Assembly (NCBI RefSeq): GCF_000620765.1
Contig: NZ_JIAK01000004.1
Location: forward strand, 62,001 to 126,000
Reading direction: 5' to 3'
Length of the DNA stretch: 64,000 nt
Source: Desulfovermiculus halophilus DSM 18834
Lineage (GTDB): Bacteria; Desulfobacterota; Desulfovibrionia; Desulfovibrionales; Desulfothermaceae
This document shows positions 17,542 through 28,177 of the stretch, one piece after another (within the stretch, counting starts at the first letter, position 1; each line of letters starts with the position of its first letter). The notes beneath the pieces are model-generated. The model was not told the origin of the DNA and made no database searches. It saw only the letters and a list, made by a program, of their open reading frames with translations. Made by a program: the position numbers and the translations under genes.

Positions 17542-18608
17542 TGCAGGCCCTGCCCAGATTTCCGCCTTGCTCCAGACATGATCTCCCCGCCTCCCAGGAC
17601 CCGTCCATCCCGGGAATAAAATGCCGCGATCTGGCCCGGTGTGGCCGGAAGCCGGGGCCGATCGAAGCGGACATCCAGCCAGCCGTCCTCGAGCAGGATC
17701 CGGGCAGGATCCGCCCCCTGCCGGTAATTGGTCTGGACCAGGACCTGTTCCGGCCAGCTTGAGACTCCGACCAGGGCGTTGTCCAGACGGACCCGGCACG
17801 AATCGGCCTGCAGCTCTCTGCGGGGCCCCACAATCAGGCGATTGGCCTCTGCATCCTTGTCCAGGACATACAGGGGCTCGCTGTGGGCGATGCCCAGCCC
17901 CCGCCGCTGGCCGAGGGTATATCCATGCACTCCCTGATGCCGACCCAGAACCCGGCCGCTGGAGTCCACAACCTCCCCCGGTCCGGGCAGATGCGTGTCT
18001 TGGGCCGCCAAAAACTCCCGGTAGTCGTTGTGGGGAATAAAGCAGATCTCCTGGCTTTCCTCGCCGCTGACAGGGCGAAGACCGCGTCTGGACAGCTCCT
18101 CCCGGACCCTCGCCTTGGTCCAGGCGGACAGGGGAAAAAGAGATGCCGCCAAGGCCCTCTTATCCACCAGGGCTAAGAAATAGCTTTGATCCTTGCCCGA
18201 ATCGGTTCCCCGGTACAGGCCGGGAGGATCCGGGCAGTCCTGCTCCACCCTTGCGTAGTGCCCGGTGGCAATCATGTCCAGCCCCAGGGAACGGACCTCC
18301 CGGACCAGGGCGTCGAACTTGATCCGCTGATTGCACCAGGAGCAGGGATTGGGGGTCAGTCCCCGGGCATAGGCTTGAACAAAAGGACGAATCACCCGGC
18401 GGTCGAACTCCTCTTCCATCTGTATGCAGTGCAGAGGGATTCCACGCCGGGCGCAAATGCCGGCCAGCTCCTCCTGCAGCCTGGCCTCACCGTCTGCCGC
18501 CCCTGCAAAAGAAGCGTGCACCGCTTCCGGTTCGTACCCCTGCTCCTGGAGCAGACACAGGGCCAGCAGGCTGTCCGCGCCTCCGCTGACTGCTACGCCT
18601 ACAGACAC
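17538..18608 (-). CDS. mnmA: tRNA-specific 2-thiouridylase MnmA
   Basis: A 356-residue enzyme that thiolates U34 of tRNA Lys, Glu and Gln. The PP-loop reads VAVSGGADSLLAL. The first catalytic Cys lies in NPCSWCNQRIKF and the second in EESQEICFIPHNDYREFL. TGHYARV, DQSYFLAL and HQGVHGYTLGQRRGLGI are further family marks. In the PP-loop the usual SGGVDSS is SGGADSL, a mild variation. It starts only two bases after gatA ends and overlaps mtaB. Confidence 0.94.
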   Translation of the reverse strand: MSVGVAVSGGADSLLALCLLQEQGYEPEAVHASFAGAADGEARLQEELAGICARRGIPLHCIQMEEEFDRRVIRPFVQAYARGLTPNPCSWCNQRIKFDALVREVRSLGLDMIATGHYARVEQDCPDPPGLYRGTDSGKDQSYFLALVDKRALAASLFPLSAWTKARVREELSRRGLRPVSGEESQEICFIPHNDYREFLAAQDTHLPGPGEVVDSSGRVLGRHQGVHGYTLGQRRGLGIAHSEPLYVLDKDAEANRLIVGPRRELQADSCRVRLDNALVGVSSWPEQVLVQTNYRQGADPARILLEDGWLDVRFDRPRLPATPGQIAAFYSRDGRVLGGGEIMSGARRKSGQGLQ

Positions 18609-18610
18609 AA

Positions 18611-20089
18611 TCAGGTCAGATCAGCCAGGGCTGAGGGCTGGGGGAGCGGCGGGAGGGCCTGTTCCAGCACATGCCCGGCCTGGAGAATGGTCTGCTCCTC
18701 AAAGGCCCGGCCGAAGAGCTGGAGCCCGATGGGCATTTTGGTCCTCGATCCCTGCCCCACCGGCAGACACAGGCCGGGCAAGCCGGTCAGGTTCAAGGGA
18801 TTGGTGAACACGTCGGTCAGATACATCTGCAGCGGATCACTGCTTTTTTCCCCCAGGGCAAAGGCGGCCGTGGGGGCGATAGGCGCACAGAGCAGGTCGC
18901 ATTCGGTCAGGGCCTGCTCATATTCCTCCGTGATCAGCCTGCGCACCTGGGCCGCCTTTTTGTAGTAGGCATCGTAATACCCGGCGGACAGGACGTAGGT
19001 CCCCAGGAGGATCCTGCGCTGAACCTCAGGTCCGAATCCCTGACTCCTGGACCCGGTGTACATGTCCTTGAGTTCCTTGGCCGCAGAATCCCGCAGGCCG
19101 TAACGGACCCCGTCGTACCGGGCCAGGTTGGAGCTGGCCTCGGCCATGACGATTATATAGTAGGCGGCGATGGCAAACTTGGTATGGGGCAGGGAGATGG
19201 GCACTGTCTGCGCCCCGAGATCCCGGATCCGGTCCAGGGCCTGCTCACAGGCCTCCATGACCTCCGGGTCGATCCCCTCTCCCCAGTACTCGGCAGGAAC
19301 CCCGACCCGCAATCCGCGTAAATCCTCTCTGTGATCCAAAGCCCGGGTATAGGCCGGGACCTGGACCGGGGCCGAGGTGGAGTCCTTGGGATCGTGGCCG
19401 GCTATGACCTCCAGGACCTGGGCCACGTCCCGTACCGTCCGGGCCATGGGTCCGGCCTGATCCAGCGAAGAGCCGTAGGCTACCAGTCCGAACCTGGAGA
19501 CCCGGCCATAGGTTGGCTTGAGCCCGGCCAGTCCGCAAAACCCAGCCGGCTGGCGAATGGATCCCCCGGTGTCGGTGCCCAGAGAAGCCGGAGTCTGTCC
19601 GGCTGCTGTGCTGGCTGCCGAGCCACCGCTGGACCCCCCGGGAACCCGGCTCAGATCCCACGGGTTCCTGGTCATCTGGAAGGCGGAGTTTTCAGTGGAC
19701 GAGCCCATGGCGAACTCGTCCATATTCGACTTGGCCACAATCACTGCCCCGGCCTCTTTCAGCCGCCGAATCACTTCCGCATCGTAGAAGGGGACAAAGG
19801 ATTGAAGCATCTTTGATCCGCAGGTGGAGGGCGTCCCTTTGGTAGTGAACACGTCCTTGACCACCAGAGGGACCCCCCACAAGGGCTGGTTCTGTCCCGG
19901 TCCCAGCTCGTCCAGCTTCCGGGCCCGATTCAGGGCCTGCTCTGCATCCACGTGCAGCAGGCTGGAGATCCGGTCCTCCGTGGCTTGTATCCGGTCCAGG
20001 CTGGCCTGGACCGCTTCCCGGGCCCCGATATCCCGCCGGGCCAACAAATCCCTGACCCCGGTCAATGTCTGTGTATGCCAATCGGTCAT
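18611..20089 (-). CDS. gatA: Aspartyl/glutamyl-tRNA amidotransferase subunit A
   Basis: A 492-residue amidase-signature subunit of GatCAB, which turns Glu-tRNA(Gln) and Asp-tRNA(Asn) into their amidated forms. The catalytic Lys is in [17 protein letters not shown] and the Ser-cis-Ser part in [13 protein letters not shown] with [12 protein letters not shown]. Length and start are standard. It follows gatC by 12 bases; gatB is not in the window, as is common. Confidence 0.96.
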   Translation of the reverse strand: MTDWHTQTLTGVRDLLARRDIGAREAVQASLDRIQATEDRISSLLHVDAEQALNRARKLDELGPGQNQPLWGVPLVVKDVFTTKGTPSTCGSKMLQSFVPFYDAEVIRRLKEAGAVIVAKSNMDEFAMGSSTENSAFQMTRNPWDLSRVPGGSSGGSAASTAAGQTPASLGTDTGGSIRQPAGFCGLAGLKPTYGRVSRFGLVAYGSSLDQAGPMARTVRDVAQVLEVIAGHDPKDSTSAPVQVPAYTRALDHREDLRGLRVGVPAEYWGEGIDPEVMEACEQALDRIRDLGAQTVPISLPHTKFAIAAYYIIVMAEASSNLARYDGVRYGLRDSAAKELKDMYTGSRSQGFGPEVQRRILLGTYVLSAGYYDAYYKKAAQVRRLITEEYEQALTECDLLCAPIAPTAAFALGEKSSDPLQMYLTDVFTNPLNLTGLPGLCLPVGQGSRTKMPIGLQLFGRAFEEQTILQAGHVLEQALPPLPQPSALADLT

Positions 20090-20101
20090 GCTGTGTCCTT
20101 C

Positions 20102-20389
20102 TTAAAATACCTTGGGGACAATGAAGTAGCGTCCATCAGCCTCCGGAGCATTGCTCAAGAGCTCTTCCCGGGAGTACTCCTGACGGACCTCGTCCCCGCG
20201 GAAGGCTGTCTCGTGCCGGACCGGAGAGTACAGGGGCTGCACCTCCGAGGTATCCAGCTGGTTCAGCGTGTCCATGTAGGTCAGGATATCCTCCAGCTGC
20301 CGGGCAAAGGTCTGCAGGGTTGCATCGTCGCACTCCAATCGGGCCAGCTCGGCGATCGCGGCCACATCCTTGGGGTCCATCTTGGTCAT
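20102..20389 (-). CDS. gatC: Aspartyl/glutamyl-tRNA amidotransferase subunit C
   Basis: A 95-residue GatC subunit, which stabilises GatA and wraps the GatA-GatB interface. Segments DVAAIAELARLECDD, LEDILTYMDTLNQLDTSEVQP and the C-terminal EADGRYFIVPKVF are typical. It is the first of the gatC-gatA-mnmA-mtaB run and lies 102 bases after a lipoprotein gene. Confidence 0.94.
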   Translation of the reverse strand: MTKMDPKDVAAIAELARLECDDATLQTFARQLEDILTYMDTLNQLDTSEVQPLYSPVRHETAFRGDEVRQEYSREELLSNAPEADGRYFIVPKVF

Positions 20390-20491
20390 ATTTACTCCGG
20401 GGTTGTCGTCAAGCCTATGCTGGTGTGATCAGCGCCTGGTGACTCCTCAAGGGAGCAATTTCACGGCTTACCTGCTGGTCCCAGCCTCCCT

Positions 20492-22393
20492 TCACCGCCT
20501 TTTGAGCTCCTCCGCCTGCAGTGGCTTCAGGCCGTCCTGGCCGGGTTGGACCACAAAAAGATCCTGCCGGGCATGTCCCTGGGCGTCCCAGGACATGGGC
20601 GCCATGCTCCAGGAAAAATCCTGCACAGAATGCAAAACAGCCGCCATATCCTGGTCCGGTGCGTCCTCGGACTTGAGCAGCACCCTGGAAGCCAGGCGGA
20701 CGAAATCGTAGCCCAGGGCCACCCAAAAATCGGGATCCCGTTCATTCATCTCTTCCAGGCCCTGTCTGAGCTTCAAAGCCCCGGATGCGGAGCTGTCCGC
20801 GATCCAGGGAGAGGTCATCACCGCCAAACGGAAGTACTTGCGGTCCAGCTCAGAGACCTTCTTCACCCCTTGGCTCCACAGGGTCGGTCCCAGAAAGAAG
20901 AGATCGCGCTGATCAAAGTAGAAGAACTCCGGGATGAGCATCTGGGCCTGGGAGAACGAATCCGGGATGAACACGGATTGAAACGATGGCCCTGGCTGGG
21001 CGCTACCCCCGGCCTGGGTGTTTCCATCGGCCTGGGCGCCTTTCAGCAGATCCGCCACCTCCTGCTCCCAGGTTTCGGGCGCATCAGGGCTGTACATCTT
21101 CAGCTCCTGGACCTCCGCCCCCCTGCTTTGAGCCAGGCGGACAAAGGTAGAGGACAGGCGCTGCCCATATCCGCTTCTGGGAGCCATAACAGCGAACCTG
21201 CTGATCCCGAACTCGGACTGCATAATTTCCACAAGAGGACGAATCTGATCCTCAGTCCCGGGAAAGAAGCGGAAGCCGTCCTCTCCTTCGGTGCCGGGCT
21301 TCAGATCGGCCCGGAAAGGGAAAAAGGTGCGTTCACCGGCATGAGCGCCTTCAACCAGCTTAGCCCATTTCTCCTTCTTCAACGGACCGCCGACCAGCCG
21401 GCATTGTGCGGGAAGGCCGGCAATCCGCTGCATCCAATCCCCTGCCTCCGAATTGATGATCGTGAGCTGGAGATCAACTCCTGAGCCTTCCAGCTGCCAC
21501 TGGGCGACCGCAGCTCCGACCGCGATCTTCCAGCCCATGGAGGCATAGCCGCCGTCCAAAGGACAGCACAGGGCCACTGCCGGGGACGGCAGTCCGTATT
21601 GTTCCTTCAGCTCGGCCAAGACAGAGGCCAGGTTCTCTTCAGTCGCCAGCTGGCCCTGCTTCAATATCCGGGTCAGCTCAGCCCGGACCCGGGGCCATGC
21701 GCCCGGATCCTGATCCAGGGTCCGCAGGGCCTGCCTCCACTGGACCAGGGCCTTGATCGGCGATTCTTCCTTGGGCGGTATCTGGGATACGGCATCCCAG
21801 GCCGACTTGTCCAGCCCCTGGAGCAGATCCGAGAACCGCTTCTCCAGGTCTTGCTTCTGCTTTTGGGTCTGGGCCTGATCATAGAGGGAGACAAGCAGGG
21901 GCCAGGCCTGCCCAGCCCGGCCGGAATGTATCGACTCCCGGCCCACCTCCAGGGCGGTCTGCAGCCTAACGGACCATGGAATCCGGGGAGTGCGGATCAC
22001 GGACTCTGCATGCCCAAGCCAGTCCTGAGGGCTGCGGGCCCGGAGGATCTGCAGGTAGCCGGCCTGCCATTCCCAGCTTCTGCGCTGGCCTGGATCCAGT
22101 GCGGCCCACTGCTCCATGGCCAGCTCAGCAAGCTCCCAATGTGCATTGGATCTGGCGGAAGCAGCCAGCCCCTGCCAGGCTTGGATCCGAAGCCCCCTGC
22201 TCAGTCTTTGGTTCTGCACCAGCTGGGAGTAGAGCTCCTCAGCCCTGACAGTCTGTCCCTGCTGCAGGGCCAGATCGGCTGTCTGCAGCTGACGTCTGGG
22301 CCCGGACTCCGGAACCTGCTGCAGCAGGGGCAGCTGGGCGCAGCCTGCCAGCAGACAGCTCCAGACCACAAGCCCCAGGGTCAGTCTATGCAT
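20492..22393 (-). CDS. LpoA/LppC-like lipoprotein, penicillin-binding protein activator family
   Basis: A 633-residue lipoprotein. The N-terminus MHRLTLGLVVWSCLLAGCAQ has a clear lipobox (LLAGC), and the following QLPLLQQVPESGP fits the family. The first third (~residues 25-270) is helical and TPR-like. The rest is a type-I periplasmic-binding-protein fold (VALCCPLDGGYASMGWKIAV, ISRFAVMAPRSGYGQRLSSTF, ALGYDFVRLASRVL). LpoA of E. coli has this architecture and activates PBP1a at the outer membrane. I assign the same general role only by fold. The long in-frame extension upstream of 22393 crosses a terminator and a repeat, so it is rejected. Confidence 0.82.
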   Translation of the reverse strand: MHRLTLGLVVWSCLLAGCAQLPLLQQVPESGPRRQLQTADLALQQGQTVRAEELYSQLVQNQRLSRGLRIQAWQGLAASARSNAHWELAELAMEQWAALDPGQRRSWEWQAGYLQILRARSPQDWLGHAESVIRTPRIPWSVRLQTALEVGRESIHSGRAGQAWPLLVSLYDQAQTQKQKQDLEKRFSDLLQGLDKSAWDAVSQIPPKEESPIKALVQWRQALRTLDQDPGAWPRVRAELTRILKQGQLATEENLASVLAELKEQYGLPSPAVALCCPLDGGYASMGWKIAVGAAVAQWQLEGSGVDLQLTIINSEAGDWMQRIAGLPAQCRLVGGPLKKEKWAKLVEGAHAGERTFFPFRADLKPGTEGEDGFRFFPGTEDQIRPLVEIMQSEFGISRFAVMAPRSGYGQRLSSTFVRLAQSRGAEVQELKMYSPDAPETWEQEVADLLKGAQADGNTQAGGSAQPGPSFQSVFIPDSFSQAQMLIPEFFYFDQRDLFFLGPTLWSQGVKKVSELDRKYFRLAVMTSPWIADSSASGALKLRQGLEEMNERDPDFWVALGYDFVRLASRVLLKSEDAPDQDMAAVLHSVQDFSWSMAPMSWDAQGHARQDLFVVQPGQDGLKPLQAEELKRR

Positions 22394-22490
22394 ATATCCC
22401 ACACCCAGCCTCCATGCATCAGATTGTCTTTTGCAGAGTTGTGGACCAGGTGCCAAAACGGAACCGGTCCTGTACGGCAAACGCTTTCTT

Positions 22491-22521
22491 TTCAAGCTCC
22501 ATTCCCTGTGTCCAGAAGCCC
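22491..22521 (-). repeat. Short dispersed intergenic repeat, copy on minus strand
   Basis: On the minus strand it reads GGCTTCTGGACACAGGGAAT then GGAGCTTGAA. It lies between the dnaK terminator and the lipoprotein gene, on the coding strand of both. Confidence 0.55.
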
Positions 22522-22563
22522 AAAAAACAAAGGCCTGGCCCACTGTCTGGGCCAGGCCTTTGT
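22521..22563 (-). terminator. Strong Rho-independent terminator of the dnaK operon
   Basis: Two 16-base arms (22527-22542 and 22548-22563; AAAGGCCTGGCCC type) pair perfectly around a 5-base loop. On the minus strand a T-rich run (GTTTTTTG) follows at 22521-22527. It lies 45 bases after the dnaK stop. Without a matching T run on the plus side it acts mainly for minus-strand transcription. Confidence 0.92.
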
Positions 22564-22607
22564 ATATAGAAAGGCGGACGTCGTGCTGTCAAGCACACCG
22601 CCTGGAA

Positions 22608-24521
<1,914 letters not shown>

Positions 24522-24599
24522 AGGATTTCCTCCTCAATGCTTATATGCAAATCTTTGCTGTGTACAAATGTAAATCGTGATTCCGGGAAGTAAAGGGGG

Positions 24600-25223
24600 C
24601 TAGCTCTGTTTTTGGCAATTTTTGCTGACCATGACCTTTGCCGGGCGCACAACTCGATCCTTGTATGTGTATCCGGTCTGCATGACCTGGCAGACCTTGC
24701 CAGCTTCCAGATCCTCCCGCGGCTCCTCGGCCAGGGCCTCATGCCAGTTGGGATCAAAGGGCTCCCCTTCCGAGCATTGAATGGGTTCCAGCCCGTGTTT
24801 TTTCAGGGTATCCAAAAAGATCTGTATGGTCATGTCCACTCCCTGGACCAGATCCGAGCAGGCCTCGACTTTGCGCCCGTGGCCCACGGCCAGCTCCAGA
24901 TTGTCCATAACCGGCAGCAGGTCCTCGATGATGTCCTGAGCCGCGAACTTGCAGTGCTGCTCTTTTTCCCTGGCCATGCGCTTGCGGTAGTTATCCGCAT
25001 CTGCCCGGACCCGCTGCACCTCCTGGTCCATCTCCTGCTTTTGGGGGCAGGAGGGACAAACCCTTTCCTGGCACAGCTCCCAGAGCTGGTCATCGCTTAT
25101 CTCCGGGACCTGATCTTCAGAGCCCTGCTCCTGTTGAGCCTGACTCTCCAGTTCTTCCTCAGCCCCAGAGTTCTCGGCGTCTTCAGGGCTGAACTCCGTG
25201 CTGCGCTCTGTATCCTTTGCCAT
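24600..25223 (-). CDS. grpE: Nucleotide exchange factor GrpE, unusually cysteine-rich
   Basis: A 207-residue co-chaperone that releases ADP from DnaK. The central QEVQRVRADADNYRKRMARE coiled coil and the beta domain (FDPNWHEAL, VCQVMQTGYTYKDRVVRPAKVMVSK) are standard. The acidic N-terminal ~50 residues are disordered-looking. Oddly, there are eight cysteines, three of them clustered in LCQERVCPSCPQ just before the coiled coil. GrpE proteins usually have few or none. The ATG at 25223 follows AAGGAGGAGATCA; the 20-codon upstream extension is rejected. Confidence 0.95.
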   Translation of the reverse strand: MAKDTERSTEFSPEDAENSGAEEELESQAQQEQGSEDQVPEISDDQLWELCQERVCPSCPQKQEMDQEVQRVRADADNYRKRMAREKEQHCKFAAQDIIEDLLPVMDNLELAVGHGRKVEACSDLVQGVDMTIQIFLDTLKKHGLEPIQCSEGEPFDPNWHEALAEEPREDLEAGKVCQVMQTGYTYKDRVVRPAKVMVSKNCQKQS

Positions 25224-25303
25224 TGATCTCCTCCTTGGACCACAATATCTGTCTTTTTTCGGCCGGCTGACCAGCCTGTGCACTCCTTTGCGGGCCGTTA
25301 TCG

Positions 25304-26338
25304 CTAGGCGAAACGCGATTCAAGGAGATCACTAAGCATTTTGGCGATGGTGTCAACCATAGGCATCAGTCTGGAGTAATCCATGTGGATGGGCCCGATG
25401 GTTCCGACCACCCCCAGCTTCTGGCCCTGCACCTGATAGGGCGATGAAATCAGGCCCCATTGCCCCAGCTCCGGACCGTAGAACTCGGTCCCGAAGGTCA
25501 CGATCAGGCCTTCGTTGGACGCCAGCTTATCCACCAGCTCCAGGAGGGATGACCGGTGTTCCAGAAACTCCAACAGATCCCGCATGCTGGAAACATCCTT
25601 GCCTTCAAGATGATCAAGCACATTCAGGGTTCCGTCCAGGAAGACCTCCCGGTCGTTGTTGTTTGCAAAGGCATCCCGGGCCAGGCTCAAGGCCTTGGCA
25701 TACAGGGCGTTGAACCGGTTTTCCGCCTGCTCCATCTCCTGCAGGATGTCTTTTTTTATCTCTTCAATGGTTCGGTCCTGGAACTTTTCGTTCAGGTAGT
25801 TGGCGTATTTGACCAAGTCATCGGCCGTCACCTTCGGCTCAACCGGCAGGAGCTTGTTGTGCACCACTCCGCCGTTGAAGATGGCTATGGCCATGACCAG
25901 GCCTGTCCGGACCAGAACCAGGTCGATACGCTTGAGCCGGATCATGCTCCGTTTCGGCGCCACCGCCACCCCGACCTGGCTGGACTGGGCGGAAATCAGC
26001 TTGGATGCGTGCTCAAGGATGTTGGAAAACTCCAGGCCGGCCTGGCCCAACGCCTCCTTAATGTCCTGCTGGGTGTTCTCCGGCAATAGGGCCGGGCTGA
26101 GCACCGTGTCCACATAAAAGCGGAAGGCCTTGTCCGTGGGCACCCTGCCGGCCGAGGTATAGGGCTGATGCAGATACCCTTTCTCGGTCAGATCGGCCAT
26201 GATATTGCGCATGCTGGCCGCACTCAGCTTCAATGTGGACTGCTTGGCCACGTACCTGGAGCCAACGGGCGCAGCGTGCTCGATATAGGCTTGAACGATA
26301 ATACGCACAACCTCGATTTCCCGCGCTGTCAGTGTCAT
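25304..26338 (-). CDS. hrcA: Heat-inducible transcriptional repressor HrcA
   Basis: A 344-residue repressor that binds CIRCE operators and releases them on heat shock. The N-terminal winged helix (REIEVVRIIVQAYIEHAAPV, SAASMRNIMADLTEKGYL, HQPYTSAGRVPTDKAFRFYV) and the central dimerisation and inserted domains are intact. The C-terminus has GVVGTIGPIHMDYSRLMPMV. The start at 26338 matches the family. A CIRCE element 64 bases upstream shows self-repression of the hrcA-grpE-dnaK unit. Confidence 0.96.
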   Translation of the reverse strand: MTLTAREIEVVRIIVQAYIEHAAPVGSRYVAKQSTLKLSAASMRNIMADLTEKGYLHQPYTSAGRVPTDKAFRFYVDTVLSPALLPENTQQDIKEALGQAGLEFSNILEHASKLISAQSSQVGVAVAPKRSMIRLKRIDLVLVRTGLVMAIAIFNGGVVHNKLLPVEPKVTADDLVKYANYLNEKFQDRTIEEIKKDILQEMEQAENRFNALYAKALSLARDAFANNNDREVFLDGTLNVLDHLEGKDVSSMRDLLEFLEHRSSLLELVDKLASNEGLIVTFGTEFYGPELGQWGLISSPYQVQGQKLGVVGTIGPIHMDYSRLMPMVDTIAKMLSDLLESRFA

Positions 26339-26401
26339 AAGAGCCTCGCTCTGCCTGGCTGGAATCATTTTCCGCCTGGAGTATGCCAGTGCGGAAGCAT
26401 T

Positions 26402-26428
26402 TTAGCACTCTGCCAATGAGAGTGCTAA
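26402..26428 (-). promoter_or_regulatory. CIRCE operator (HrcA binding site)
   Basis: A perfect TTAGCACTC, 9-base spacer, GAGTGCTAA inverted repeat. It stands immediately downstream of the hrcA -10 box, so bound HrcA would block initiation. Confidence 0.97.
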
Positions 26429-26429
26429 G

Positions 26430-26458
26430 CTGATAGCAAGTCGATACTCTCCTGTCAA
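26430..26458 (-). promoter_or_regulatory. Housekeeping promoter of hrcA-grpE-dnaK
   Basis: On the minus strand, TTGACA (26453-26458) is followed by a 17-base spacer and TATCAG (26430-26435). The -35 box is consensus and the -10 box is acceptable. The start of transcription would lie inside CIRCE. Confidence 0.8.
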
Positions 26459-26602
26459 GACGCAGGCAATGCATACGCCTGTCCCGGTTTGGGCCGAAAC
26501 GCGCTCTGATCGCAGACAGTCAACATCCACAGGAGTTGCTGAGGCAGGTATGGGCACGAAGGAAGACGGTTGGCGGGATAAAGAACATTTCGCTCCCATT
26601 TG

Positions 26603-26637
26603 AAAAAAATGCGCCTGCAGGGGATCCCTGCAGGCGC
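26603..26637 (-). terminator. Rho-independent terminator of the nfnA-nfnB unit
   Basis: GCGCCTGCAGGG and CCCTGCAGGCGC pair over 12 bp around a GAT loop. On the minus strand the hairpin is followed by ATTTTTTT. It lies 55 bases after the nfnB stop and keeps that transcript out of the hrcA promoter. Confidence 0.9.
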
Positions 26638-26692
26638 ACGGCATGAACAGCACTCCGGCACCCTCGGGTCAGCCGGATCCAGCCAGTCCCTG

Positions 26693-28105
26693 TTACCACC
26701 CGATGCTCAAGTAGTCGTGGATGGAATCCGAGGCCAGGCGTCCGGCTCCGGCGGCCAGGATAACGGTGGCCGCCCCGGTCACTATGTCCCCGCCGGCCCA
26801 GACCCCTTTCTTCATGGTCTTTCCGGTCTTGGGATCGGCCACAATATAGCCCCGCTTGTTCAGCTCCAGGTCATGGGTATTCCCTGTCAGCACCGGATTG
26901 GCTCCAGAGCCCACGGCAATGACCACCATATCGCAGGGCAGCTCAAACTCCGATCCGGACACGGGCTCCGGCCGCCTCCGGCCGGATTCATCGGGTTCAC
27001 CCAGCTCCATCTGAATGCATTCCATGCCCTTGACCCATCCCTGATCATCGCCGATGAATCTGGTGGGATTGGTCAGGAGGTAGAACTCGATCCCCTCTTC
27101 CTCAGCGTGATGCACCTCGGCCTGTCTGGCCGGCAGCTCGTCCCTGGAACGGCGGTAGACGATGCGCACCCGATCCGCTCCCATGCGCATGGCGGTCCGG
27201 GCTGAGTCCATGGCCACATTCCCCCCGCCCAGGACCACGACCTCCTTGCCCTTGGCCAGCGGGGTGTCGTATTCCGGAAAGAGGTAGGCCTTCATCAGAT
27301 TGGCCCGGGTCAGGTACTCGTTGGCGGAATAAATATTGATCAGATTCTCCCCCGGAACATTCAAAAACCTGGGCAGACCTGCACCCACACCGATAAACAC
27401 GGCATCAAAACCCTGCTCGAACAGCTCGTCCACATCCACTGTCTTGCCCACCACTGTGTTGCACTGGATGTCTACCCCCAGACGTTCCAGGAAGTGAAGC
27501 TCAGAGGCCACAATTTCTTTGGGCAGCCTGAACTGCGGGATCCCGTAGACCAAAACCCCGCCTCCCTTGTGAAAGGCCTCGAAGACTGTCACCTCGTGCC
27601 CCTTGAGGATCAGGTCCCCGGCCACGGTCAGCCCGGCCGGACCGGATCCGACCACTGCCACCTTTTTGCCTGTGGACGCTTTTTTCGGCGGGAGCTCACC
27701 GCTGCCGTAATTGCGCTCGTAATCCGCGGCAAAGCGTTCCAGATTCCCGATGGCCACCGGCTGGCCCTTCTTGGCCAGGATGCACGAGCCTTCGCACTGG
27801 TCTTCCTGGGGACAGACCCGGCCGCAGACAGCGGGCAGGCTGTTTTTCTCCCAGATCTTGCGGATGGCCTTGGTAAAGTCGCCCTCCTGAATGTACTTGA
27901 TGAAACCGGGTATATCGATGCTCACCGGACAGCCTTCAACGCAGGAGGGCTTCTTGCATTGCAGACACCGGGATGCTTCGGCCTTGGCCAGCTCCGGCGT
28001 GTACCCCGTCGGAACTTCGTCAAAATTGCGCTTGCGGATATTGGGGTCCTGCTCCGGCATGGCCTGACGGGGGAGCTTTTCCTTGGTATCCTTTCCTTGA
28101 GCCAT
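26693..28105 (-). CDS. nfnB: NADPH-binding subunit of NfnAB (GltD-like), large subunit
   Basis: A 470-residue flavoprotein of the GltD family. The N-terminal ferredoxin-like region has CLQCKKPSCVEGCPV and VCGRVCPQEDQCEGSC (two [4Fe-4S] sites). Two Rossmann motifs follow: KKVAVVGSGPAGLTVAGDL for FAD and KEVVVLGGGNVAMDSARTAM for NADPH. The nfnA gene lies directly upstream, so the pair most likely forms the electron-bifurcating NADH-dependent reduced ferredoxin:NADP+ oxidoreductase rather than a glutamate synthase small chain; no gltB-type large chain is present. The start at 28105 is set by GGGAGGA. The alternative glutamate synthase annotation is common for this family. Confidence 0.9.
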   Translation of the reverse strand: MAQGKDTKEKLPRQAMPEQDPNIRKRNFDEVPTGYTPELAKAEASRCLQCKKPSCVEGCPVSIDIPGFIKYIQEGDFTKAIRKIWEKNSLPAVCGRVCPQEDQCEGSCILAKKGQPVAIGNLERFAADYERNYGSGELPPKKASTGKKVAVVGSGPAGLTVAGDLILKGHEVTVFEAFHKGGGVLVYGIPQFRLPKEIVASELHFLERLGVDIQCNTVVGKTVDVDELFEQGFDAVFIGVGAGLPRFLNVPGENLINIYSANEYLTRANLMKAYLFPEYDTPLAKGKEVVVLGGGNVAMDSARTAMRMGADRVRIVYRRSRDELPARQAEVHHAEEEGIEFYLLTNPTRFIGDDQGWVKGMECIQMELGEPDESGRRRPEPVSGSEFELPCDMVVIAVGSGANPVLTGNTHDLELNKRGYIVADPKTGKTMKKGVWAGGDIVTGAATVILAAGAGRLASDSIHDYLSIGW

Positions 28106-28177
28106 TGTATCCTCCCGAGTAAGGGTATTGCGTACGACACAGCGTGAATGCGGACCAGACGTCACTGCGGCGGCTGA

